DNA from: Schistosoma mansoni
Lineage: Eukaryota > Platyhelminthes > Trematoda > Strigeidida > Schistosomatidae
DNA: 64,000 bases
Reading direction: 5' to 3'
NCBI RefSeq assembly: GCF_000237925.1
Contig: NW_017386008.1
Coordinates: 620,001 to 684,000, forward strand
In this document: positions 55,001-64,000 of the stretch, piece after piece
Numbering within the stretch: position 1 is the first letter of the stretch
Layout of the letters: every line of letters starts with the position of its first letter
The notes under the pieces: generated by a model
The model's database searches: none
The model's input: the letters and a program-made list of their open reading frames with translations, nothing else
Told to the model about the DNA's origin: nothing
Made by a program: the position numbers and the translations under genes

Positions 55001-57062
55001 GTAAATGATGACTGATTGATAGAAACCCTTTGGATGGAAGTTTTGTTAGAAACGAATATCTGCACAAGAGTTCTCTAATAGGTGTTCAGAAAATTCAGAC
55101 ATTTAAAAGTTTGACTTTGTTACCAACTAATATCACACCGTCTTATTTCCTTTGAACATATCGCTAACTTGCTCCCATACCAGCCTTTAGTGTACTTTTT
55201 GGTTATCAGTAGCTTGATACATTTGCCAGGATATGGAAATACATTCATGATTTACGAGAAGAACGATCAATATGTCATTATTAACCTTAACTATATTAAC
55301 CTTTTGACATTTTAATACACTCAGAGTTTTCCAAAATACATATCCACTCTATAATGTTGTGAACGACCGTAAAATATTCAAATATTTGTGGATCGTGTCA
55401 GTATTGTCAATGATCTCAGACGATAATGAGCATAATTAGCCGGTAACCAGGAAAAGGCCATATTTCGTGAAAAAGATCTGATTTACTTTCATTGATCTAG
55501 TTAAATGTGAAAAGATATGCACTAAACAAAATAGCCTACTGTTATCAAAGTACCAAACAATATGAGTGTTTATTCATTTATCTTTTAATAATCCGGTTCA
55601 TAATTCCTTATGCATTTGGAGTATCCGTGAATCGTACTAAATGCTCTCAAAATCAACAGTTAAATACTTTAATTATTGAACAACTACTCTATTTCATTAG
55701 TTTTCTTCATAACTCAGTTATCAACTAGAAATTATTGCGAATAAAAAAAGGATTCTTTACATAGTGATAAATACATAACTGTTTCTTATTTCACCTGATC
55801 GCCCCCGAATGCCCTGGTACGGCCGAGAGTGGGGAGAGTCCGCTCTCCCTCTCCAAATGCTCTCATATGTCACGCGTATATAGCCTCTGTCAGGGAAGTC
55901 CTACTCATTGCCTTCTCGTGGCATTGCCGTTGTTCACGAAATTGAGAGGACGAAAAGCGAATGTCCGGCACTTTAACCGGGTTGATGGACACGGAAACTC
56001 CACTTAATGGAGTTGGAAAACCCTGATTCCATACCAATGGTGCACATGAACTCCAGTATCCTGAGGGGACAAATGACGTATGAATCAATCGTTGGTCACC
56101 GGATACCATGGGACTGTATCTCCTTACGATGCTCCGATGCCTTGTGGATCGGATCTTTAGGTCGAAGGCTCCAGATGTGGCCCCCTAAGGAAAACACCTG
56201 CTTCAGTTTGGGCACCTGGTCAGTATTACAGCCCTCTCACATATCAAATGAGATTTGTGTATGGCGCATATATATCTGGTGCTCCTTTATACCAATATTT
56301 ATATGTTTAAATAAATAAATAATCACTTGATTACTAATAATTTCAATCTAGTTTGACCTTAAACATATATACGCTTTTGTTTATTTAATTTAACTATAGA
56401 CAAGTCGAGATATGAATCATCGTGAAGTACAACGTTTACAAAGAGAAAAAGAACAATTACGTAATGAACTTACTAATCAAGTATCACGTTATGAAGATCG
56501 TTTAACTGAATTACATAGTGTTATTGCAGAATTAAGACGTCGTTTAGAACATACAGAATCAAATATTATACATGAAGTAGAAGAATTTGAAGAAAACGAT
56601 GGCGATGATGGTGACGATGATGATGGTGAAGTAAATGACAATAATGTAATGACTAACTATAAATCAGATAGAAAATCAAAATTGTCCTTATTAAATACAT
56701 TCAATAGTACTAATATTAATCATGATTATTCAACACATCAGGATGAATTTGATAAAGATATGAGTGGAAATAGTGATACATCAGTTAATGTTATGATGGA
56801 TGATGATGATGAGGATGATGGGGATGATGATAATGTTGAAGATGTTGTTGGTCCATCAAGTGATGCTATCGAAGATAAATATGTTGGAATTATAAAACAG
56901 TATCATCAATCAAAATCAAATTCAAATATGTTTTTAAATCAAACAACAAATCTTCAATATGATCCATTGAATCATAATCATGAACTAGTTCGTCTACATA
57001 ATGAGAATAATAATAATAATGTGAATACGGATGGAGTATCTAACAAGTATAACCATGATCTT
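52032..57062 (+). CDS. MCC: MCC orthologue (colorectal mutant cancer protein), N-terminal half
   Basis: Three exons: 52032-52488, 53910-54349, 56400-57062. Junctions agree in phase (CAG|GTTAGA to CTTAG|GTGCAG, phase 1; CAG|GTAATT to CTATAG|ACA, phase 0; final donor CTT|GTAAGT). The visible protein is 520 residues. The N-terminus SSSTGEEERLRQLF followed by an EF-hand loop (DSNNDGCLDCED, residues ~25-36) and a second, degenerate loop (GANTKGCITFDEF) matches the long vertebrate MCC isoform, which supports ATG 52032 as the start. Exon 2 opens with EYDSGAQDL and ends in a coiled coil (AQLRSEIRDLSHRLQGLQ). Exon 3 continues the coiled coil with RYEDRLTELHSVIAELRRRL, the strongest MCC signature, then Asp/Glu-rich stretches. 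MCC is a coiled-coil scaffold tied to Wnt signalling, cell migration and PDZ-protein binding in vertebrates. Later exons, including the expected C-terminal PDZ ligand, lie to the right of the window. Introns hold an R5 repeat. Confidence 0.85.
55797..56320 (+). repeat. R5 dispersed repeat in the MCC intron 2
   Basis: ~520 bp, clearly more GC-rich than its flanks, from CCCCCGAATGCCCTGG to an (AAAT)n-like end. The reverse-orientation partner lies at 58915-59412; partial copies at 15520-15925 and 62360-62572. It contains a ~100-codon frame (PMVHMNSSILRGQMTYESIV) that also appears in the partner but does not resemble a known protein. It ends 80 bp before MCC exon 3. Confidence 0.7.
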
Positions 57063-58010
57063 GTAAGTTTCCAAACTTTTAAAAACAATATTGGTTACGA
57101 TGCACATCACGTACTGACCTTAGTTCAACAACCATTAAAAATAAAGAAGTGCTTGACAACTGTTCCAGCCTAGTTTGAAACCCCTTTCCAGTGTCCATCT
57201 ACCACCCCACCCCTGATTATACTCAGAATCTTCAGGTCTCACGATGACTGGTTAACCATAGAACCATAGGCTCAGTGCTCACGACAGAAGCTAAAGTCTT
57301 GAGTTCACCACCCACCCCCGTTTGATTATGAATACACACTCTTGAAAAGTCGCATACTAGGTTGAATCAGCTGTTTAGTAGTTTCTGATTTTCCTTGATT
57401 TTCTCAGATCAGGTTTTACGAGATAAGTTTGCATCCATCGTTTAAATTTGTCATACTGCATCAAGACAGTGACATGAAATTATCAAGGCAAATACTATAG
57501 CAATAGAAGGTAATAACAGTATTAAAGGTATCAATGATTATACATAGATAATATGATTTGCAAAGAGATAAAAGATGATCAATTCTGAAATATGTCATTC
57601 AACATCTTCAAACGTTTTGTTAAGACAGTCAAAATGACCTCGGTCACATTGTTTATAGGTAATGACATATCTCAGTTTAACAGTCTTATAATCTACACTT
57701 AACCAGTAAACATCACATCGGGGAAGATGGTGGTTTGGCATATGTATTACATAACCGTATCACCTTGGTCAACAAAGATTCACAATCTCATCAACTTAAC
57801 CGTCATCTTTACCTATAACTCCAAGTAATAATCATAAAATTAGTAAGTTTGAGATTAAATATACGATCCTAATGTGGAAATACCAGACCAAGGAATTATA
57901 GTGTAGATCTTCTTTAGACTACGTTGTTTATTGTGTGTATTATACGTGCTCAATAGTTGCCTGTCATGATATGCGCTACCTACTGATGTAGGAGTAAATT
58001 AGAAGAAAGT
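57063..58010. other. MCC intron 3 or beyond, nothing recognised
   Basis: No coding exon or repeat recognised. Begins with a perfect GTAAGT donor. Confidence 0.45.
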
Positions 58011-58011
58011 T

Positions 58012-58255
58012 AACTTACTTACGCCTGTTACTCCCAATGGAGTATAGGCCGCAGACTAGCATTCTCCAACCCACTCTGTCCTGGGACTTCCTTTCTAGTT
58101 CTATCCAATTTTTGTTCATTCTTCTCATGTCTGTCTCCATTTCTCGGTGAGCTGTGTGTTGTTTTGTGTTCTTCTTTTCCTTTGGCCTTCAAGATTCTAT
58201 GTGAGGGCTTGTCTTGTGACGCATTTGGGTGATTTCCTTAATGTGTGTCAGAAGA
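58012..58255 (-). mobile_element. RTE 3' end, diverged
   Basis: Minus-sense RTE C-terminal coding (a WRMLVCGLYSIGSNR-like end and an RRMNKNWIELERKSQ-like stretch) with a short TTAC tail at 58012-58020. More diverged than the copies at 1-116 and 31.9 kb. Confidence 0.7.
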
Positions 58256-58469
58256 AAGTTAAAGGGAGACGAATTAAGATTAAGTGATATTGAAAATGAT
58301 TTTTATAATTTTTAAGTCAACTTTCAATCCATATTAATACAAACGGTGAACATTGAAAATCTGTTTTTCTTAAAAGGGTAATAAAAACTAACTTTTATAC
58401 GTTGACTTTATTTAGTTTATGAGTCTTCGGAATTAATTTTTTGATTATTTTTCTTCGATAAGCACATGG

Positions 58470-58682
58470 ATTCACCTAAGGGGAGTGCTTTGGCGCGAGA
58501 CTGGTAGGTCCTGGGTTGAAATCTCGCGAGGCGGGATTGTGGATACGCACTGCTGAGGAGTCACACAATAGGACGAAATGGCCGTCCAGTGCTTCTAGGT
58601 TTTCCATAGTGGTCTAGCTTCAATTGATTCATGATTTCAACTATGAGAACACTGAATTCTCCACAAAACCCCTTCCGAATTT
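58470..58682 (+). mobile_element. SINE2, 5'-truncated
   Basis: Starts inside the tRNA-like head (GGTCCTGGGTTGAAATCTCG; B box mutated), then the hammerhead (core CTGAGGA and GAAA intact, one stem II mismatch, stem I GCACTG/CAGTGC perfect), then the full 3' end ACAAAACCCCTTCCGAAT. Confidence 0.75.
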
Positions 58683-58914
58683 AAAGTTAAGCATTAAGTT
58701 ATCTGCATCCTGTCAAAATGAGAATATTCTTTTCATTAACATTCAATAAAATGAATACATCTATAAGAATAAGATATTTTTATAAAACATACATCTTAAA
58801 GGTTATTTACATTAATATTCAGATTTAACTAGATAAATATTGACGATCAAGGATTATTAGGGAGTTATTTCTTTCTAGTAGAGAACTCCTCAATAATGTG
58901 AACTCACAGCATTA

Positions 58915-59412
58915 CCAGTGATCGAACTTTATATATTTAAACACATAAATATTGATACAAGGGGGAACCAGGTATATATGCGCCGCACAAATCTCATTTG
59001 GTATGTTAGACGGTTGTGATACTGACCAGGTGCCCAAACTGAAGCAAGTGGTTTTCTTAAGGGACCACATCCGGAACCTTCGACCTAAAGGTCTGATCCA
59101 CAAGGCAGTGGAGCATCGTGAAGAGATGCAGTCCCATGGTATCCGGTGACCAACGATTGATTCATACGTCATTTGTCCCCTCAGGATACTGGAGTTCATG
59201 TGCACCATTGGTTTGGAATCAGGGTTTTCCAATTCCCCTAGGTGAACCCTCCGTGTCCACAGGTTCGGTTAAGGCGCCGGACATTCTCTTTTCTTCCTCT
59301 CAATTTCGTAAACAACACTGGTGCCACGAGAAGGCAATGAGTAAGAGTTCCCTGACAGAGGCTATATACGCGTGGCCATGTGAGAGCATTTGGAGAGGGA
59401 GAGCTGACTGAT
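58915..59412 (-). repeat. R5 dispersed repeat, inverted relative to 55.8 kb
   Basis: Reverse-orientation copy of 55797-56320, collinear over about 490 bp. The pair brackets MCC exon 3. Confidence 0.75.
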
Positions 59413-59554
59413 TGATCATAATATTGTAGGAAACATCTACCTAACACTCCTTAGATTTTAATAATGATCTAATTGTAGTTTATTTGTAGTATAAATTAGC
59501 TTCAAATTATATTGACTTTGAAATGCCTTTATTTATATCCATGTTCTATACTTC

Positions 59555-59638
59555 ATTGGGAGAAACAGGCGTAAGTAAGCAAGTAAGCAAGTAGGTAAGC
59601 AGGTAGGTAAGTAAGTAAGTAAGCAAGTAGGTAAGTAA
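59555..59638 (+). repeat. TAAG/TAGG microsatellite, RTE-type tail
   Basis: GGGAGAAACAGGCGTAAG followed by an imperfect 4-bp repeat. It looks like the last bases and tail of a severely truncated RTE insertion. Confidence 0.65.
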
Positions 59639-59899
59639 TGTTAACTGTATTTAACAATCGACTGTTTAAACAAGAAATCTGTCATAATAATTAAGTAGTA
59701 TTTTACACATAACTAAAGCGTATAATCAATTTTTTTCAATTTCAATACACTGATAATTAAACACATATATTCAATCAGAATAGGGTGACCTTTATGTTTA
59801 GACTATTGCTATTTGGAAGTGTAATTGTGTCATTGAAATTATTTCATGTTATTTTCATAGATCAAAGAGATACTCGGTTAAATTTACTTAAATTCATAA

Positions 59900-60115
59900 T
59901 ACCAAGTGAATTTAAACTTCACCCCCATTGCACAAGTAAATGGCTACCAGGACTCAGTAGCTAAGGGGATAACAAGCTGGCTTTTGAAGCGGACGGTACT
60001 GGGTTCGAGTCCCACAGTGAACATCGACTCCGAGATGCAGGTACACCCAGGACGAAGTGACGCGCGTCCTGTATTCCACTGCTAGCCACTATTCATCTTT
60101 GCTTATAGAGTGGAA
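59900..60115 (+). mobile_element. Smα with deleted ribozyme core
   Basis: Has the tRNA-like head (ACTCAGTAGCTAAGGGGAT; B box GGGTTCGAGTCCC at 60001-60013) and the 3' end GTATTCCACTGCTAGCCAC. CAGGTACACCCAG runs straight to GACGAAG, so the CTGACGA core and half of stem II are gone. Confidence 0.75.
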
Positions 60116-61290
60116 ATAGTTTTTAAAGTGTTGATACCATTCCGTACTGGTAATTATCTTTGAAATGGAGATCATTTACATTTTGTGTTGTCATGTTTTA
60201 AATAAACAATTGATATTATCTAAAGTATACATGAATTACAGGCATATATAGATATCTATTTATGTATATATATAAATTTTTCGCCAAACTGCGGTAGGTT
60301 TGATAACCTAATTTTAGAACAGTAACAATCAAGACTTCTTGTCCTCTCTCTCTTTCTCTCTGCCTGCCTTTTAGCCCTACACACACATAAACGTATAACG
60401 TTTTCTGTTACAAATATAGGTAATTATAGGTAAATAAGAACTAACTTATATAGATGAAAAGAAATGTAGTAGTAAATACCCGATGTTTGAATTCAGTAAT
60501 GATGATGTGAATGTGACAGATCGACTGATGATTTTGTTAGGTGTTCATCGACTGAATTCACTGAGATATATATTACGCTAGTCAAATCATCGCCTACCTC
60601 ATCAGGTAGTCCTGGTTTGTGTATGGTATTAGGTCAGAAGAATACTGTTAGTTTTCTGGCGAAGATAAGACATTAGTTTATGTAGCTCATCAACTGTTAG
60701 TCGGTAATGTATTGATGTATATTATTACTGCTATCTGGTTATGCTTCACACGATGAACTTTTAAGAATCGTAGGTGACATGAGTTTAAATCATTAGTAGT
60801 AGCGCAAATGTGACCATTTATAATCTCTCCTGAATTTTTTAGCCTTTCATCTAACTTCTTTTTTTGAGTCACATTTTATATGTTTAGTTCACTTGACCAT
60901 CACTGCCTATGATTACATCAATTTTTCGCTATCCATCTTGTTAAATTCACCTCACTTTATTAATGCGGTGTGACAATGTAGTCCAAACACATTTGTTATA
61001 GATCTTACATTCATTGTGACTGATTGAACAGTCAAAATGTTTGCTTTATGTTCGGTGACCCTCTGTGTTTGATCATCGTTGCCTCTGAAGTATTATTGAA
61101 ATCCAGTGACAACACCATATTATGACATGAAGAGATGATATGAAAGAGAGATGTATGGGACTGAGATCTGTCACTTCCTCATGATTCTTTAGTTGGATCC
61201 TAAAGATCGTACAACTTATTAACACGTGACATTAACAGACAAGGCTTAGCGTAGAAGCTAATGATGATTTTACCCTAGTTTTCTATTACA
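60116..61290. other. no gene recognised
   Basis: AT-rich, with a (CT)n tract at 60340-60372. Nothing else recognised. Confidence 0.4.
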
Positions 61291-61490
61291 TTACTTATAA
61301 AATTGGAGTTGTCTCCTATAACTAAGGTAAATCTTTATTGGTGGTAAAACTCTGGGAAAACTTTGGTCAATCCATATAATGGCTAACTGATCTCCAGAAT
61401 AATAACTGAACACTTCACAGTAACCTGACATGAGTGTTAAACGATGTAACCATCTCAGTCGGTTCAGATTTAGAAATCCATCAATCACAA
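61291..61490 (-). pseudogene. small non-LTR RT fragment
   Basis: The minus-strand frame reads FLNLNRLRWLHRLTLMSGY, matching the NLHRLRWLGH block of the element at 1.7-3.8 kb. Short and isolated. Confidence 0.5.
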
Positions 61491-61629
61491 TTCATCCACA
61501 TTACTTAGAATTGAATATAAAATCTTAATTTTATCAACTCAGTTAGTAATACCATGAAAACATCGTTGATTTAATAACCTGAACATCAGTGTGAAAATTT
61601 AAACAAGCAATATAAAAATGAATTAGACT

Positions 61630-61815
61630 TCACTGGACTTAATGGCTAAGTGGAGAACGCGATAGCGTTTGAAGCTAACAGTACTGAGTTTGAGTCCTGA
61701 GGTGTACATCGACTCTGGGATACAAGTACATCTAACTGACAAGTCACAAATAGAACGAACTGGTGTACGTTCTGGATTCAATTACTAGCCACCATCCATC
61801 TCTACTTATAATGGT
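61630..61815 (+). mobile_element. Smα, diverged
   Basis: tRNA-like head (TTAATGGCTAAGTGGAGAACG; B box GAGTTTGAGTCC), decayed hammerhead (CTGACAA, stem II GTCA/GAAC, GAAC for GAAA) and the 3' end GGATTCAATTACTAGCCACC. Confidence 0.7.
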
Positions 61816-62355
61816 TTAATATCTGTGTACTTTATTCTCCCTTAGTGATTATATATATAAAGGGCTAACTCTTAAATTGTTTACTTATCCTTTGATCAAA
61901 AGGCATGTTATTACCGATATCTCAAGTGATGTAAGAAAAAAAAGGGAAGTTCCAAATGACTCGTCTATTTTTCTTGCGGGTATTACCTTTATATTAAAAC
62001 TTGGGTCAAACTAGATTCTTAAACAGTTTCCTTAATGTGTATGTATGTGTGTGTATGTTTCCTTCTCAATTATAATAACAACAGTTCAGTATCTCATTGA
62101 AGTGAAATACAGTTGCTCATAGCAACAATAGAAATCAAAGTGTACTTCCAAACTACTTTACTTCTCGTATTATGAATTATCTTTATTACTAAGGCAAGAT
62201 AAGGTGGAGAAAAGGAAAAAAATTTTAAAAAAATTAATTAGTCAATATTAACTTTAGTTAGGTAAAAGAATTTACTAAACATTGTTGCCTAGGTAGTATT
62301 TAAAATCTAATCAACCTAATATATTTAAAAAAAAATTAAAGCGATATTTATTCCC
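61816..62355. other. no gene recognised
   Basis: AT-rich; nothing recognised. Confidence 0.4.
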
Positions 62356-62359
62356 CATT

Positions 62360-62572
62360 ACTGTGTTCACCAACCCGATTAAAGCGCCGGACATTCGCTT
62401 TTCGTCCTCTCAATTTCGTAAACAACACCCGTGGTGCGAGAAGACATTGAGAATAGGAATTCCCTGACAGAGGCTATATACGCGTGGCCATACGAGAGCA
62501 TTTCTAGTGGGAGAGCTGACTTTCCGCACTCTCGGCCGTACTAGGGCATTTGGGGGCTCAAACGTTAGATCA
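62360..62572 (-). repeat. R5 dispersed repeat, partial
   Basis: Matches the 5' half of 55797-56320 in reverse orientation (CTCAATTTCGTAAACAACAC, GAGGCTATATACGCGTGGCC, CTCTCGGCCGTACTAGGGCA). Confidence 0.7.
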
Positions 62573-62882
62573 GTTCGTTCCGATATTCTTGTTAGTAAAT
62601 GATGGTCTTCGAAGGTTTTATTGTGTATTTTTCTTTGTATTCTTGTTAAATGTCACGTTTTACTGACTACTGACAATGTGAGTGATAAGGCTTTTACTTA
62701 TGGGTTCATAGATATTGATCGATGTGTCTATTGACTAGGGATTGGTCCAAATCGTACTCTTAGAATGCTCCCGATCCTGTGTTCTTACTTTTTCACAATT
62801 GGATTTATGTCTCTGTTTGTCTACCTGGATTGATATCAGTGGTAAAATATTGTGTTATTTCACTCCAAACATGTATTTGTAT

Positions 62883-63111
62883 TTTCATAGTTGAAATCAT
62901 GAGTCAATTGAAGCTAGACCACTTTAGAAAACCTGGAAGTACTGGACGGCCGTTTCGTCCTATTATGGGACTCCTCAACAGTGCGCATCCACGATTCCGC
63001 GTCATGGGATTCGAACCCAGGACCTACCAGTCCCGCACCAGAGCACTTAGCCGATAGACAACTCATGATTTCAACTATGAAAATACTGAAATCTCCACAA
63101 AACCCCTTGTG
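62883..63111 (-). mobile_element. SINE2 with inverted head, 12-bp TSD
   Basis: Flanked by ATGTATTTGTAT (62871-62882 and 63112-63123). In minus sense it begins with an inverted copy of its own 3' end (63111-63062), jumps into the tRNA-like head (B box GGTTCGAATCCC), then the hammerhead (core TTGAGGA, C3 lost; GAAA kept) and the 3' end. A complete insertion of only 229 bp. Confidence 0.8.
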
Positions 63112-63257
63112 ATGTATTTGTATATACATAAATGGAACTGGAGTCCATCTTGGCCAATGTAACATTGCTCGTAGTTAGTATAATTTATTTGTAGATTATA
63201 TTGGATTTATCCACTTTTGCTGTTGGCTTTCAATCTTCATAATATGGAATAAAGTTA

Positions 63258-63524
63258 TCACGTTGGTTTGTAAGCGACACTGATCCCGAAAAGTTTCTGA
63301 ATCTTTCTAATAGTTTCTGAGATATTTTTCACATATGGTGGAGTGATCTGTCTTTTTAGTTTCCTGTATTGGTATTTAATGGTATACAGATTAATCAGAC
63401 ACCTTTTGACGAATTCGTTGGAGTAGCTCTTTTTATAGAAAACAGATAAATTGATTTCCTTAATTCTTCGTGTAGCGACGGTGCTCAAAATGGTTTTGGC
63501 TCTTCTGTGCTGTTCGATTGTCAC
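63258..63524 (-). pseudogene. possible PLE or related RT fragment
   Basis: 88-codon frame with RRIKEINLSVFYKKSYSNEF and PPYVKNISETIRKI, ending GISVAYKPT. This resembles the segment between RT and GIY-YIG in some Penelope-like elements (PYV...SE...I..I...VAYKPT). No catalytic motif is included, so the call is tentative. Confidence 0.4.
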
Positions 63525-63792
63525 TGTTGTAATCCGTATGGTTTGACTTTATTTATATTTGCACTTCTAAAGTTTCCGACGTTCATTCTGTTGGTTGAGA
63601 TATATGAGAAAAATATTTTATGTAAAAAATGGTGTTAAACAACTCATGATTATTTTCGAATTCATCTCTCCTCAGAATAATGAATGCCTCATTTGCGTAA
63701 TATGTCCAAATTTTTAGTTTGATTGTTGAAAGAGCTGTAACTTCAAGTCTTTCTATCATAGTTTTTGATAGATAGATAGGATTTTTATGTAT

Positions 63793-63864
63793 AGTTAAAA
63801 TCATGAGTCGATTGAAGCTAGACCACCGTAGAAAACCTGGAAGCACTGGACTGCCATTCGTCCT
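63793..63864 (-). mobile_element. SINE2 3' end, cut by a gap
   Basis: Minus-sense 3' end (ATGAGTCGATTGAAGCTAG, AAACCTGGAAGCACTGGA) up to the ribozyme cleavage region, then N. Confidence 0.7.
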
Positions 63865-64000
63865 NNNNNNNNNNNNNNNNNNNNNNNNNNNNNNNNNNNN
63901 NNNNNNNNNNNNNNNNNNNNNNNNNNNNNNNNNNNNNNNNNNNNNNNNNNNNNNNNNNNNNNNNNNNNNNNNNNNNNNNNNNNNNNNNNNNNNNNNNNNN
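63865..64000. other. assembly gap running off the window
   Basis: N to the end of the window. Confidence 0.99.

Noticed and set aside
56007-56318. 103-codon frame (PMVHMNSSILRG), repeated at 58912-59232
   Set aside because: It lies in the R5 dispersed repeat and has no start/stop conservation between copies. Treated as repeat, not a gene.

Overview
The window is AT-rich, intron-bearing metazoan DNA from a blood fluke (Schistosoma; species not determinable). The diagnostic signals are repeats: Smα-type tRNA-derived SINEs carrying hammerhead ribozymes, RTE and CR1-like non-LTR elements with the sequence style known from schistosomes, a CsRn1-type Ty3/gypsy element and a Penelope-like element. 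Five runs of exactly 200 N, plus one running off the right edge, mark scaffold gaps. Most of the 64 kb is transposon debris inside and between a few real genes.

Genes. (1) Three paralogous short-chain dehydrogenase genes related to HSD17B12/let-767 3-ketoacyl-CoA reductases: copy A on + (exons 7705-8055 and 10456-11052), copy B on - (21749-21399, with a broken second exon at 18997-18400) and copy C on - (28664-28314 and 26902-26294). B and C form a tandem duplication reaching to about 23.5 and 29.9 kb; A is an inverted copy. (2) A Ly6/uPAR-type small cysteine-rich GPI-anchored protein on - (exons about 38784-38632 and 33466-33156). (3) The 5' half of an orthologue of MCC (colorectal mutant cancer protein) on + (exons 52032-52488, 53910-54349, 56400-57062), which keeps the EF-hand N-terminus and runs off to the right. 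(4) One orphan candidate exon at 42082-42342.

Layout of mobile DNA. 0-4 kb: RTE 3' end with TAAG tail, a decayed gypsy gag, and a decayed non-LTR reverse transcriptase split by a solo LTR with a 5-bp TSD. 6-7 kb: Smα. 11.3-12.4 kb: LTR-like/RTE composite. 13-18 kb: dispersed repeats, an Smα/SINE chimera, and a Penelope-like element with RT and GIY-YIG domains. 23-26 kb: SINEs, a gap and a solo gypsy LTR. 30-41 kb: SINEs, RTE ends and LTR-like repeats inside and beside the Ly6 gene. 43-51 kb: a CR1-like element on - interrupted inside its RT by a 5-kb gypsy element with a 4-bp TSD. 55-64 kb: SINEs and a 0.5-kb repeat family in and after the MCC gene.

The most interesting signal is a second hammerhead-bearing SINE family, called SINE2 here and distinct from Smα. 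It has a tRNA-like A/B-box head followed by a type I hammerhead core. Copies with clean target-site duplications and matching empty sites show that it inserts in at least two circular permutations and in a short fold-back form whose inverted arms flank the ribozyme. This suggests multimeric or circular, ribozyme-processed RNA intermediates.
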